Shown in pieces: positions 1 to 8,270 of a stretch of 43,193 nt of DNA. The stretch's first letter is position 1. The number at the start of each line of letters is the position of its first letter. This DNA comes from Deltaproteobacteria bacterium (GTDB lineage: Bacteria; Myxococcota; B64-G9), in NCBI GenBank assembly GCA_019307065.1, contig JAFDKH010000088.1, positions 1 to 43,193 on the forward strand, given 5' to 3'. The position numbers were made by a program, and so were the translations under genes. The notes under the pieces were generated by a model. It did no database searches and had not been told where the DNA came from. It saw only the letters and a program-made list of their open reading frames with translations.

Positions 1-354
1 GCTGACCAGGAGTTTACCGTCAGGCGAGAAATTGACCATCATGACATCATCTTTGTGACCCTTGAATTCTCGAACCAGCTGACCGCTGGATGGGTTCCAA
101 AGCTTGATCAGCTTGTCTTTGCCCGTGCTGGCCAAAAGACTACCATCCGGAGAAAAAGTCACATGTAAAGCAGCCTTGGCATGCTTGCCTACTTCGATGG
201 GAGTCAGATTCTTGAATGGATTCTCTGGCTTTTTAGCGGTCTTGGTCTTCTTTTCTTTTGTGGGTGGCTTGTGTTTCTCATCGCTCTTGTCCGGAGTACA
301 TGCCGCAACGTAGAAACTCAGGACGACAAAGGACGCCAATAGTTTTTTCATCAT
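1..354 (-). CDS. WD40-repeat lipoprotein (partial, 3' end outside window)
   Basis: Reads from 354 down and runs off the left edge; 118 codons are visible. The start has two adjacent ATGs (354 and 351). The first 20 residues form a signal peptide ending in the lipobox VAAC, so the protein should be lipidated and held at the cell envelope. A Lys/Pro-rich linker follows. Then come WD40-type blades containing FSPDGSLLAS, a KLIKLWN strand end and a second FSPDGKLL. WD40 blades build a beta-propeller used for protein binding. Only about one and a half blades are inside the window, so total blade number and any extra domain are unknown. The WD40 assignment is sound; the partner is unknown. Confidence 0.8.
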   Translation of the reverse strand, partial: MMKKLLASFVVLSFYVAACTPDKSDEKHKPPTKEKKTKTAKKPENPFKNLTPIEVGKHAKAALHVTFSPDGSLLASTGKDKLIKLWNPSSGQLVREFKGHKDDVMMVNFSPDGKLLVS

Positions 355-359
355 GCCCC

Positions 360-1721
360 CTACTTTACGACCAGCTTGGCAGTGGTTTCACGCAAACGTT
401 CGCACAATGTCCGTACAAATACACGCAGCACTCGAACAGCAAACTTGTCATTGGCCTGCAGGAAACGCAGGAAGTGATCGCGTGAGATCTCGAAGACGAT
501 CACTTCACCCCGGGCTATGACCCGGGCTGAGGTCTCACTTTCGTCAACCAACGCCATCTCACCAACGTGAACTCCTGCTTCGAGAGTGGCAACTTCTTTT
601 TGCTGGTTGCCTTCCACCCGAACTACCGAGACTTTACCCGAGCGGATAACGTAGAGAGCCATTCCCGGTCGCCCCTGCTCGATCAATATTTCGTTGTTCT
701 GGAAAGTGCGTTCTTCACAAATATTATAAAACGCCTTCATCTCGGAAAGAGGCATATCGGCAAACAAGGGAATCTTTTGCAAGAAGTCAAACCCCTCCAT
801 GACACTGACAATCTGCGAAGCCGGCTCAACTCCCTCGGGGAGATCGACACTAAGATCGATATCTTCGTCGGGCCCCTCGGCTACAATGCCCTCTGATAAT
901 GGGACACCGTCGCCCTCGGCTAGTTCTTTGAGCTTGTCCTCTACATCCTTGAATGTAATGTCGAAGTTCATCACCTGTTGGTAGATATTGCGTGCAACCG
1001 GGATGTTGCCTTTAATGCGATGCAAGCCGGCCAGGTGGTAATACATTTCGGCAGTTTCTTGACCTACCGAGCGGCCCTTTATCACATTCAGCAGCTTCTT
1101 GATTGCCAGATCAACGTAACCATTTTTAGCCAGGATATCACCAATCAGGATGGTGGCCTGATCGAATCCATCCTCGGTGGCTTGGACCTTCTGGAGAAGT
1201 TCCATGGACTTTCTGAATTTACCCAGCTCATGATAGAGCTTCCCGGAAACAAAATAATTAACTGCCTTTTCGTAATTGGCAGCCGCTCGGGAGTAGTTTT
1301 TTACTTTTAAATACAATTCAGCCGCCTGGCGATAGTTCTGATTTCTTTCAAACATCTCGGCAGCTTTTTCGAAATTCTCGATTTTGGCGTACATTTCGGC
1401 TGCACTCTGATAGTCGTCGCTCTGCTCGTATAGCGCAGCCGCTTTGTCGAACTCACCCAGGTTCTCACAGCATAAGGCCGCCTTATCGAAATCGCGGGCC
1501 CTAAAAAGCATGTTGGCAACTAACTTCTGGAGATCCTTTTTTGTCTTGACCTTATTGATCAATACATAGCCGATATCCTCCTGACAGCGTGAATACACAT
1601 CGGCCGCCTCGGATATTTTTCCTGCTGTCAGCATTTTGACAAGACCATCGATCACCTGAGCGGTCGTCAGAAATGTATTTCCTTCCCCGGCTCTGCCCTT
1701 GATCGTAATACTCTCAGCCAT
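360..1721 (-). CDS. TPR-repeat protein with C-terminal cyclic nucleotide-binding domain
   Basis: A 453-residue protein. Residues about 30-270 are TPR-like helical repeats with recurring A-A-x-x-Y/F-E patterns, such as EKAAEMFERNQNYRQAAELY. Residues about 320-440 are a CAP-type cyclic nucleotide-binding beta-barrel: IPLFADMP entry, E-GRPGMALYVI, and the phosphate-binding cassette GEMALVDES-SAR near residues 386-400 with the conserved Glu and Arg present. No DNA-binding helix-turn-helix follows, so this is not a CRP regulator; a ligand-gated scaffold is the inference. An ATG lies 15 bases further upstream (1736), but GGAGG sits eight bases before the ATG at 1721, which I take as the start. No signal peptide, so cytoplasmic. 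Its stop lies five bases from the divergent-looking but co-directional lipoprotein start at 354. Confidence 0.85.
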   Translation of the reverse strand: MAESITIKGRAGEGNTFLTTAQVIDGLVKMLTAGKISEAADVYSRCQEDIGYVLINKVKTKKDLQKLVANMLFRARDFDKAALCCENLGEFDKAAALYEQSDDYQSAAEMYAKIENFEKAAEMFERNQNYRQAAELYLKVKNYSRAAANYEKAVNYFVSGKLYHELGKFRKSMELLQKVQATEDGFDQATILIGDILAKNGYVDLAIKKLLNVIKGRSVGQETAEMYYHLAGLHRIKGNIPVARNIYQQVMNFDITFKDVEDKLKELAEGDGVPLSEGIVAEGPDEDIDLSVDLPEGVEPASQIVSVMEGFDFLQKIPLFADMPLSEMKAFYNICEERTFQNNEILIEQGRPGMALYVIRSGKVSVVRVEGNQQKEVATLEAGVHVGEMALVDESETSARVIARGEVIVFEISRDHFLRFLQANDKFAVRVLRVFVRTLCERLRETTAKLVVK

Positions 1722-1832
1722 TAACAAACCCTCCATAATTCAACTGACTTCACGGTCACATGGATATCATCTGAATCATCTGAAAACAAGCAGGTCAACA
1801 GGGCACCCCTAGTAACTATACCGAATAATGGT

Positions 1833-1838
1833 TATAAT
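1833..1838 (+). promoter_or_regulatory. Candidate -10 element for the transglutaminase-TPR gene
   Basis: A perfect TATAAT lies here; the -35 region 17 bases upstream is poor. It predicts transcription starting near 1845, which would exclude the upstream ATG at 1828 and fits the ATG at 1870. Inferred from sequence only. Confidence 0.35.
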
Positions 1839-1869
1839 ATTAGAAGAGGCCACGAAATTGGGAGGCCGG

Positions 1870-3015
1870 ATGGCAAGAATGGCATTATTGGCATTGCTGC
1901 TCCTGCTCCCGGGTGGCGTAGCGTTCGGTAAATCCGGCACCATTTACACCCCGGAAGAAATCAGAGAAACACTTTCTGTACGCCTTTCCACCGACGAAGT
2001 AAGTACATTAATGATTCCATTTGAAGGCGATCAAGAGATCAGCCGGCTGGCAACCAAGCTAACTCAGAACGCCCGCAACGAACATCAAAAACTAAAATCA
2101 CTACTTGCATATTTCAGAAAGCAAGGCTTTTACGAAAAGTACGACAAATCAAGGACCCGCACAGCTCGGGAAGTAATGACCGACGGGATTGGCAACTGTC
2201 TTTCATACGCCAACCTCTTTGTGGCCATGGCTCGTGCAGTCGGGCTTGAGGCAGTCTACTTAGACGCGTCCCAAGTACATAGTGACTTTGGCCGCGCTGG
2301 GCGCGTCTTGGTCGACTATAAGCACATCATGGTCGGCATCAAGATTGGAGCAGACCTGATACCGGTCGATTTCGACGGGCACGCCAGGAAATTCAACCGC
2401 TACCAGATTATCTCCGATTTGCATGCGACCGCTGATTTTTACAACAACCTCGGCTTTGAACGCTCTTATGTTGAACAGAACCAGAAAGGCTTCGCCGCCA
2501 ATGAAGTAGCTGGGGCTTTCGATTTGGCGACCCGAATCTGGCCAGGTTTCGCCCGGGCCTGGAACAATCTAGGTGTTGCTTTCATACGAAGTGGCAGAAC
2601 CAAACAGGGTCTCTTAGCATACTTGAAGGCTATTAAGGCGGACAAACAGCTCGCCGCCCCTTACTTCAACCTGGGACAAGTCTATGCACGCGGCGGCAAA
2701 ATCGATCAGGCAATCTCGGCTTTCAAGCGAGCGGTCGCACTGGATCCCGAAAATGCCCACTACCTCTATTTCCTTGGAAAAAACCTGGCCCGCCAGGGAA
2801 ATCTAGAAGAAGCTCTAACTCAGCTCGAAAAGGGTGCCAAGCTTGACGCTGGTTTCTTTTTAATACACATGAAAATGGCTGATATTTACTATGAACTTCA
2901 AGCATGCAATCGGGCCAGACAATCTGCCAGCCGAGTCCTCGAAATCGTGCCCGGCCATAGAGATGCCAGTCAGTTGATGAAAAAACTACACAAAATATGT
3001 GGCCAGGCCGGCTAA
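1870..3015 (+). CDS. Exported transglutaminase-like / TPR protein
   Basis: A 381-residue protein with an N-terminal signal peptide (leucine-rich core ending ...GGVAFG). Residues about 85-175 are a transglutaminase-like fold: Cys110 in GNCLSYANLF, His152 in YKHIMVG and Asp167 in IPVDFD form the expected Cys-His-Asp triad. Residues about 215-375 are TPRs, for example AWNNLGVAFIRSG and APYFNLGQVYARGGKIDQAI. Transglutaminase-like proteins of this type act as peptidases or amide-modifying enzymes; the substrate cannot be told. An in-frame ATG at 1828 exists, but it lacks a ribosome site and lies before the candidate transcription start; GGAGG at 1861-1865 supports 1870, though the spacing is short. 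The gene overlaps the convergent MFS gene by four bases. Confidence 0.8.
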   Translation: MARMALLALLLLLPGGVAFGKSGTIYTPEEIRETLSVRLSTDEVSTLMIPFEGDQEISRLATKLTQNARNEHQKLKSLLAYFRKQGFYEKYDKSRTRTAREVMTDGIGNCLSYANLFVAMARAVGLEAVYLDASQVHSDFGRAGRVLVDYKHIMVGIKIGADLIPVDFDGHARKFNRYQIISDLHATADFYNNLGFERSYVEQNQKGFAANEVAGAFDLATRIWPGFARAWNNLGVAFIRSGRTKQGLLAYLKAIKADKQLAAPYFNLGQVYARGGKIDQAISAFKRAVALDPENAHYLYFLGKNLARQGNLEEALTQLEKGAKLDAGFFLIHMKMADIYYELQACNRARQSASRVLEIVPGHRDASQLMKKLHKICGQAG

Positions 3016-4403
3016 CCGGAGAAAGGCTTTTCCAAGCCCAAGTCGTGCTTCTTGTCGGATCGTTTGAGTTGAATAGCCAGCCAGATGGATATCACCCCAA
3101 GTGCGATGAAGGGTACAACGGCCCAAGTATAGTCGTAGTTGGCTTGACCAGCTTTGACTGCATCGACAATGCCTTCGTTGGTGACTTCTTGAATCTTGCC
3201 AGGCAACCAGAAAAATAGCGCCAAACCAAGGTTCTGGATTGTGAACATGGTGGCATAGGCTGTGCCCAGGCGGTTTTCATGGACGATCTTTGCAACCGAA
3301 GGCCACATGGCTGCCGGCACCAGCGAAAAGGCTATCCCCAGACATAACAAGGCCGCGTATCCAAAGGCGGGAATAGGGATAAATGCCAGTGACACGTGGG
3401 CAAAAATCAACAGGGCCGAACCAAGGAACATCATTGTGGCGGCTTTTCCTTTACGATCCATGAAGGAGCCGAAGATCGGCGTAAAAATGATCGACCCGAG
3501 CGGAATCAAGCCGATGACTTTGCCGCCATTGGTAAAATAGACCTGAACCTGCTCCCAGAATCCCATTTGCGCGAATCCCGCGGGCAACTCCTCGCTGAAG
3601 CCGTAGGTGTGAACCATGATGCTGGGACCATAGGCCCCTGTAAAAGGAAACACGGCCGAGTAGTATGCCACGCACAGCAAGGCGATCCAGAGAAAAGTCG
3701 GGTTCTTGATCAACTTGACGAGGTCGCCCATTTTGAACTTTTCGTCGTCTTCTGGTTCGGCCAGCTTGAGTTGCTTGTCCAGCTTGACGTCGAATATCAA
3801 ATAGACCAGGAACAGGATAAAGCCCGCTCCGATCAAGGTCGCGGCAAATGTAATCGCCGGTGTGACCGCCCCCCCGGCAATATCTAGCGAAAAAGAGTTT
3901 GCGAAAAAAGAACCACACCGTCCGAAACCTACGTTAATAGCCATGGCCAGGGCCAATTCCTTGCCCTTGAACCATTTTACGACTGTGCGGGAGACGATTA
4001 CGCATGTGATTTCAAGCCCTACCCCAAATACAATCCTGCCCACGGCCATAATGATCAATTTTTGGTTGTTATCGGTCGTGAGCACGTCGCTGGCACCCAG
4101 AGCAGTCAGGGCGCCGCCCATAGTGACCAAGACGCCGAACAGGATGCCCGATACACGGATGCCCCACTTGTCTAAGATTATTCCGCCCAGGATGATCATG
4201 CCCAGACAATTGGCCCAGGTCGATGTACTCAACAGGGTCCCAAAGTCATTGGGATCAATACCCATTTCAGTTTCCATTAGATCTTTGAGTGGAGAAAAGA
4301 CGTCCTGAAACCAATAGGTGGCGAAAAACAGAAAGCTGATGAGCACTAATACAAACCAGCGCATCGCGGTACTGTCTTTGAGTGTTTGTTTGATTTGATC
4401 CAT
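3012..4403 (-). CDS. Major facilitator superfamily transporter
   Basis: A 463-residue membrane protein with about 12 hydrophobic segments. Loop 2-3 carries GGIILDKWGIRVSG, the usual MFS motif A position (G-x-x-x-D-x-x-G), and the second half has a matching FGSFMDRKGKA. The segment VKWFKGKELALAMAINVGFGR resembles the family that includes OFA-type carriers and MFSD1-like proteins; this is from memory and not a search. A long charged central loop (KLAEPEDDEKFK) separates the two halves. Substrate is unknown; an organic anion or peptide is only a guess. The stop overlaps the end of the convergent transglutaminase-TPR gene. A TTGACA at 4466-4471 on the minus strand lacks a convincing -10. Confidence 0.85.
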   Translation of the reverse strand: MDQIKQTLKDSTAMRWFVLVLISFLFFATYWFQDVFSPLKDLMETEMGIDPNDFGTLLSTSTWANCLGMIILGGIILDKWGIRVSGILFGVLVTMGGALTALGASDVLTTDNNQKLIIMAVGRIVFGVGLEITCVIVSRTVVKWFKGKELALAMAINVGFGRCGSFFANSFSLDIAGGAVTPAITFAATLIGAGFILFLVYLIFDVKLDKQLKLAEPEDDEKFKMGDLVKLIKNPTFLWIALLCVAYYSAVFPFTGAYGPSIMVHTYGFSEELPAGFAQMGFWEQVQVYFTNGGKVIGLIPLGSIIFTPIFGSFMDRKGKAATMMFLGSALLIFAHVSLAFIPIPAFGYAALLCLGIAFSLVPAAMWPSVAKIVHENRLGTAYATMFTIQNLGLALFFWLPGKIQEVTNEGIVDAVKAGQANYDYTWAVVPFIALGVISIWLAIQLKRSDKKHDLGLEKPFSG

Positions 4404-4490
4404 TGGGTTGCCTGCCTTTCCGGTCTCTCCGAATTCCCAAGAGAGTCGCGCAATCCAGGGCGGGCTGTCAATGAATTAGGATATTTTCTT

Positions 4491-4724
4491 CTAAAAATCT
4501 CCGTCGATGGATCGGCCGCGTTCTTGATCGTGTTGCTTGAATCGATCTGAGGTGAAATCCGATTCGCACATGCATTTCATGCAACCACGTTTTTTGTCGT
4601 AGTCGCACACTTTCTTGGTCATGCAACGAATATTGGAGGTCTCGGAACACTCACCGGCGACCGGCACGCTCCGGCAGCCTATCGCCATAAATGATAAGAT
4701 TATTACCAAAAATAACTTTTTCAT
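4491..4724 (-). CDS. Small cysteine-rich lipoprotein
   Basis: A 77-residue protein. Residues 1-16 are a short signal peptide and the lipobox is AIGC with Cys17 as the lipidation site. The mature part has six more cysteines (26, 34, 40, 48, 51, 53), ending in the tight cluster CMKCMC, then a charged tail. Six cysteines suggest three disulfides or a metal site. I recognise no family. A good ribosome site (AGGAG, seven bases before the ATG) supports it as a real gene. It lies between the MFS gene and a divergent lipase-like lipoprotein. Confidence 0.7.
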   Translation of the reverse strand: MKKLFLVIILSFMAIGCRSVPVAGECSETSNIRCMTKKVCDYDKKRGCMKCMCESDFTSDRFKQHDQERGRSIDGDF

Positions 4725-4844
4725 TTCCTGACTCCTGTATTCTCTGTTGTCACTATAACACTGATTCTACCGGCAACTATTCCTGATTTTACGCTTTACC
4801 ATAAGCCTGGTAAGCTAGGGATGATATTCGTCAAGGAGAAAGAA

Positions 4845-6857
4845 ATGAAAAAATTTGCCTCGCTGGTAATAGTGACGAGTTTCCTTGCAGCTTGCGGCTC
4901 ATCTCAAGACGGGCCGCTCTACGATTTCTGTCAGGGCTCGACTGAAGTGACCATGGACTATGACAAATTGTTGCTGCCTTTTCCATCCGACTACTTCTTG
5001 ATCGAGGACTCGACGACCCCCAGCGGCTATCGAATCAATCTAACTGATCAAATCATGCCTGCCTCGGAAAACATGTTTGAGGCCTTTCCTTTCATGCAAG
5101 AGCAACTGGCCGCCCTGGACGGGTTCGGCACCTCGGCCTCGATTGTCTTCGGTTTTTCAAAAGAGATTGGCACCCGCGAAGAAGTTGACGAGGAATTCAT
5201 TGTTACTCCACCGCCCAGCCTGGCCATCTCACCGGCTGACACTGTCAAGACTGATTCGCCGGTGGTCCTGCTCAATATCAGCAGCGAATCTGCCGATTAT
5301 GGCAATCCGGTACCGGTCATCCTCGAGTATCTCTCAGACGAAGATGCCCGCGGCCGCGGGCAATACTACTTGATCGTCGAACCGGCCTTCGCGCTCAGGC
5401 CGAAAACGACATTCGCACTCGCTTTGACCACTCGCCTGAAGAACAAACAGGATCACTGCCTGGCGCCTTCGGCGGCAACCCAGCAACTGCTGTCCGGTGA
5501 AAATATCGAGGAATTCGGCCTGCTAGGCCAGCGTACATCGAAGGCCCTTGAAATCCTGACAGAAAAAGGATTCATCCAGGATGCTGGCGATTTATCGGCC
5601 CTGACGGTGTTCACTACTCAGAGCATCGATGAAGAGATACTGTCAGCTACAAAAGAAATCCTTGATAGTTCGGCAGCCAATCCTCTTAGCATTTTACCCG
5701 GCAGCCTGGAAATGAGCCCGGGAAGTGGCGGGGTAGCTCTGGTCGTGACCGGCAAATTCATAGCTGCAAACTATCAATCTGAAGATGGCACTTTCGTGAT
5801 CGAGAACAACCTGCCGGTCGCTCAAGGTACCGAGGAACTGGAATTCGAACTGGTGATTCCCGAAGAGACCGCCCAGAATAAACCTCCCTTCCCGCTAGTC
5901 ATTTATCAACACGGCCTGCTCGGCTATAAGACCCAGGACATGGGCGCCAAGCGAGCCCAAGCTCGAGCCGGCTTTGCCTCAATTGCCATTGATGCGGTTC
6001 TACATGGTTCACGTAAGGCGGAAAGCGGCTGGGAAGTAACCAATTTTTTTGCAATTGATCTGAGCACCGGGCAGTTCAACATGCCGAAACTAAGGGACAA
6101 TTTCCGTCAGTGCTACCTCGACCTGGTGTCCCTGGCCGAATTGACCCCGGCCGTAGCCGAACTCGATTTACTGCCCGAGGGAAACCCGGATGGTCAAACA
6201 GAAATCCTGGCCGCGCCGGTCTATCTGTCCGGCCACAGCCTGGGCGCAATAATCGCCGGCGGGGCTATTGGGCTGTCGCCACGTATCCCAATTGCCAATC
6301 TCTGTGCCGGCGGCGGCTCGTTGCCCACAAACTTGTTCATGCGCAGTGAAATCTTCGGCACTTTTATCGATATGCTCAGGCCAGAAGACACCACTGAGGC
6401 AGATGTCAAACGCTTTATGCCCCTCTTGCAGATCCTGGTCGAAAGGGGCGATCCCGTCAATCTGGCCCGTCTGGCTATCACCGAACCAAATGCTGCGGCC
6501 GGTTCGGTACCTAAACACATTCTGTTCCAGGAAGTGATGAACGACACTTTCGTACCCAACCAGGCAAACGATGCCATGGGGCGCGGGTTGGGGCTTTCGC
6601 ATGTGCAACCGGTAATAAGAGAAGTGTTCGGTCTGGCTGCGCTCGACGAACCCTGTTCACTCAATAATCCCCAGAATGTTACCGCCGCTTTTTTCCAGTT
6701 CGACATTCTCGCAGACGGAACAACGGCCGAACATACAGAAATTTACGCAGATCCGGTGGCCCAGACCCAATGGATTCATTTCTTTGAGACCTTCCGAGAC
6801 ACAGGAATCCCTGAGGTAATTGATCCCTATCGCGTTATGGGAATCGAACGACCTTAA
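4845..6857 (+). CDS. Lipoprotein with alpha/beta-hydrolase fold (lipase-like)
   Basis: A 670-residue lipoprotein: signal peptide with lipobox LAAC (Cys17). The mature start carries LPFPSDYFL, a phrase I associate with large deltaproteobacterial surface lipases of the Pla-1/cef-like group; that link is from memory. The hydrolase core is visible as an oxyanion-type HGLLG (His356) and a nucleophile elbow GHSLG (Ser465). Expected activity is ester hydrolysis at the outer surface or in the periplasm; substrate unknown. ATG at 4821 is also in frame, but AAGGAG at 4833-4838 lies six bases before the ATG at 4845, and that start gives a proper lipoprotein signal. The stop is three bases from the end of the convergent gene at 6861. 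Confidence 0.8.
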   Translation: MKKFASLVIVTSFLAACGSSQDGPLYDFCQGSTEVTMDYDKLLLPFPSDYFLIEDSTTPSGYRINLTDQIMPASENMFEAFPFMQEQLAALDGFGTSASIVFGFSKEIGTREEVDEEFIVTPPPSLAISPADTVKTDSPVVLLNISSESADYGNPVPVILEYLSDEDARGRGQYYLIVEPAFALRPKTTFALALTTRLKNKQDHCLAPSAATQQLLSGENIEEFGLLGQRTSKALEILTEKGFIQDAGDLSALTVFTTQSIDEEILSATKEILDSSAANPLSILPGSLEMSPGSGGVALVVTGKFIAANYQSEDGTFVIENNLPVAQGTEELEFELVIPEETAQNKPPFPLVIYQHGLLGYKTQDMGAKRAQARAGFASIAIDAVLHGSRKAESGWEVTNFFAIDLSTGQFNMPKLRDNFRQCYLDLVSLAELTPAVAELDLLPEGNPDGQTEILAAPVYLSGHSLGAIIAGGAIGLSPRIPIANLCAGGGSLPTNLFMRSEIFGTFIDMLRPEDTTEADVKRFMPLLQILVERGDPVNLARLAITEPNAAAGSVPKHILFQEVMNDTFVPNQANDAMGRGLGLSHVQPVIREVFGLAALDEPCSLNNPQNVTAAFFQFDILADGTTAEHTEIYADPVAQTQWIHFFETFRDTGIPEVIDPYRVMGIERP

Positions 6858-6860
6858 CGC

Positions 6861-7589
6861 TTACTTTGACAAACTCACCATTAACGTGTTCTTGGACTGC
6901 ACCAGCCAGCTGATTTTGATTTCGTCACCTGTCTTCAAAACCCGGCCCAGTGACTCTACTAAGTCTTTTACGCCTTCGGACGAGTGAAATATAATGATCA
7001 AGTTGCTTGGGGTGCTTCCTTTGAACTTCGGCGACATGTTCATAAGGGCCTTTTTCAGGCCTTGAACTATCGCAGGTCGTAATGAACCAGTCTGACCTTC
7101 CAGGGTCACCTGCAGCATGATCCGGCGTCCCTTGCCCTTTGCCCAGAGAGACTCCTCCAGTGCAGCCGACAGGCTTTGTGCCAACTGTTGAGCTGCTTGC
7201 TTGGCGGCCGCCTGCCGACCATTCTCGTCGTTCGAAAACGGATCGCTAGTAGCCGAGCCTTCGGCCAGGAGCTTGCCGGAATAGTTCCCAAAAGCACGTC
7301 CATCCAGCTGAATCGTAAGCTGATCTCCTTGATTACGCTCAATAATAAAATATTGCATCAGGACCTGCGCTTTGACCTTTTCCTTCTCGATAATCTTGAG
7401 ATCTTTTACCTTGAGATGGGTTGCCAGTACTTCCTCGACTATGACAACCAACTTATTGGCGCGACAACTCGGATCAGGAATAAAGGAAATGGTCTTGGCT
7501 CTGCGGGCGTAGGTTGTCCCGGATACCACCAGAAACAGGGCAATCAACCCAAACAGATGACCTACAGACTGACGCCTGGGGCGGTTCAT
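6861..7589 (-). CDS. Exported protein of unknown function
   Basis: A 242-residue protein with an N-terminal signal sequence (hydrophobic residues about 11-26, cleavage likely after TTYA). The rest looks like a mixed alpha/beta periplasmic protein: a first half with VVIVEEVLATHL and QYFIIER, an Ala/Gln-rich helix (AAAKQAAQQLAQSLSAALEES) and a second half with IMLQVTLEG, NLIIIFHSSEG. The two halves may be related folds. I recognise no family. No clear ribosome site precedes the ATG, so the start is less certain, but no other suitable start exists. It is 31 bases downstream of the membrane protein stop at 7621 and probably shares its transcript. Confidence 0.6.
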   Translation of the reverse strand: MNRPRRQSVGHLFGLIALFLVVSGTTYARRAKTISFIPDPSCRANKLVVIVEEVLATHLKVKDLKIIEKEKVKAQVLMQYFIIERNQGDQLTIQLDGRAFGNYSGKLLAEGSATSDPFSNDENGRQAAAKQAAQQLAQSLSAALEESLWAKGKGRRIMLQVTLEGQTGSLRPAIVQGLKKALMNMSPKFKGSTPSNLIIIFHSSEGVKDLVESLGRVLKTGDEIKISWLVQSKNTLMVSLSK

Positions 7590-7620
7590 TCTAACGCGGA
7601 AAGAAAGGAACTAAGCGGAA

Positions 7621-8058
7621 CTAGATAACAATGTGGAAAATATTGGCGATCAGGATATAGGCTGCAATCACGATTGCCACGATGCCCAGAGGTCCCTGGA
7701 ACTTGGACAGTTTGGCGCGAATAGCCTGGCCCTTTTCCATCGCTGCTTCACTCTTGCTAAGTGCATATTTTGTGATCAGACCGAATCCCAACAGGAAGCC
7801 AAGAACCAGTTCTGTAAGGGTAGCTGCAACTAAAACCAGAACAGTGACTGGCATGAACGAAAATGCACCGATAATATTGAACATATAAATGAAATCCCAT
7901 ATACCCCACAAAAACATGACGGCGCCGATCCATCCCTGATAAGGAACTAATTTATCAATCAATTCCTTGGCATTTGGCTTCTTGCCAACAATGATATTTG
8001 CTGCTGATAAAATACCGCCACAGAAGAGAATACCCACCATTACAAATACGCGCCACAT
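7621..8058 (-). CDS. Four-helix integral membrane protein, unknown function
   Basis: A 145-residue protein made almost entirely of four hydrophobic segments (about residues 3-25, 45-65, 68-98 and 120-144), with a short charged cytoplasmic-type stretch KYALSKSEAAMEKGQAIRAKLSK between the third and fourth. No catalytic motif seen. The start is well supported: GGGAGG lies seven bases before the ATG. A promoter with TTGACA is found upstream (8148-8176). Neighbour downstream is an exported unknown protein (6861-7589), so the pair may serve an envelope role. No family recognised. Confidence 0.7.
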   Translation of the reverse strand: MWRVFVMVGILFCGGILSAANIIVGKKPNAKELIDKLVPYQGWIGAVMFLWGIWDFIYMFNIIGAFSFMPVTVLVLVAATLTELVLGFLLGFGLITKYALSKSEAAMEKGQAIRAKLSKFQGPLGIVAIVIAAYILIANIFHIVI

Positions 8059-8147
8059 AAGAGAGCCTCCCGATTAATGTTTATACTGCAACTTCTGTAG
8101 TCATTATCGACTTCTGAATACACTTCACTTTTTACGCGATTTTGGGA

Positions 8148-8176
8148 TGTGTATCAGGCAACCCCGCGTGTGTCAA
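8148..8176 (-). promoter_or_regulatory. Candidate sigma-70 promoter for the membrane protein gene
   Basis: On the minus strand: TTGACA (8171-8176), 17-base spacer, TACACA (8148-8153) preceded by an extended TGn. Start of transcription would be near 8141, giving a leader of about 80 bases. Sequence match only. Confidence 0.4.
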
Positions 8177-8235
8177 AGAAAAAATAAATTCCAGGTCAAG
8201 CTCTTCTCGATTTCGATGAAATGTACCAATGATCG

Positions 8236-8264
8236 TTGACTGAGATTCTTTTGCGGATTACCAT
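8236..8264 (+). promoter_or_regulatory. Candidate promoter, possibly leaderless, for the PilZ-AMIN gene
   Basis: TTGACT (8236-8241), 17-base spacer, TACCAT (8259-8264). The A of the ATG at 8271 is the seventh base after the -10 element, where transcription would begin. The gene has no ribosome site, which fits a leaderless message. Confidence 0.45.
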
Positions 8265-8270
8265 GTCGCA

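Noticed and set aside
4443..4471. Promoter for the MFS gene with TTGACA
   Set aside because: The -35 is perfect on the minus strand, but the -10 position reads CGACTC, which is too poor to call.
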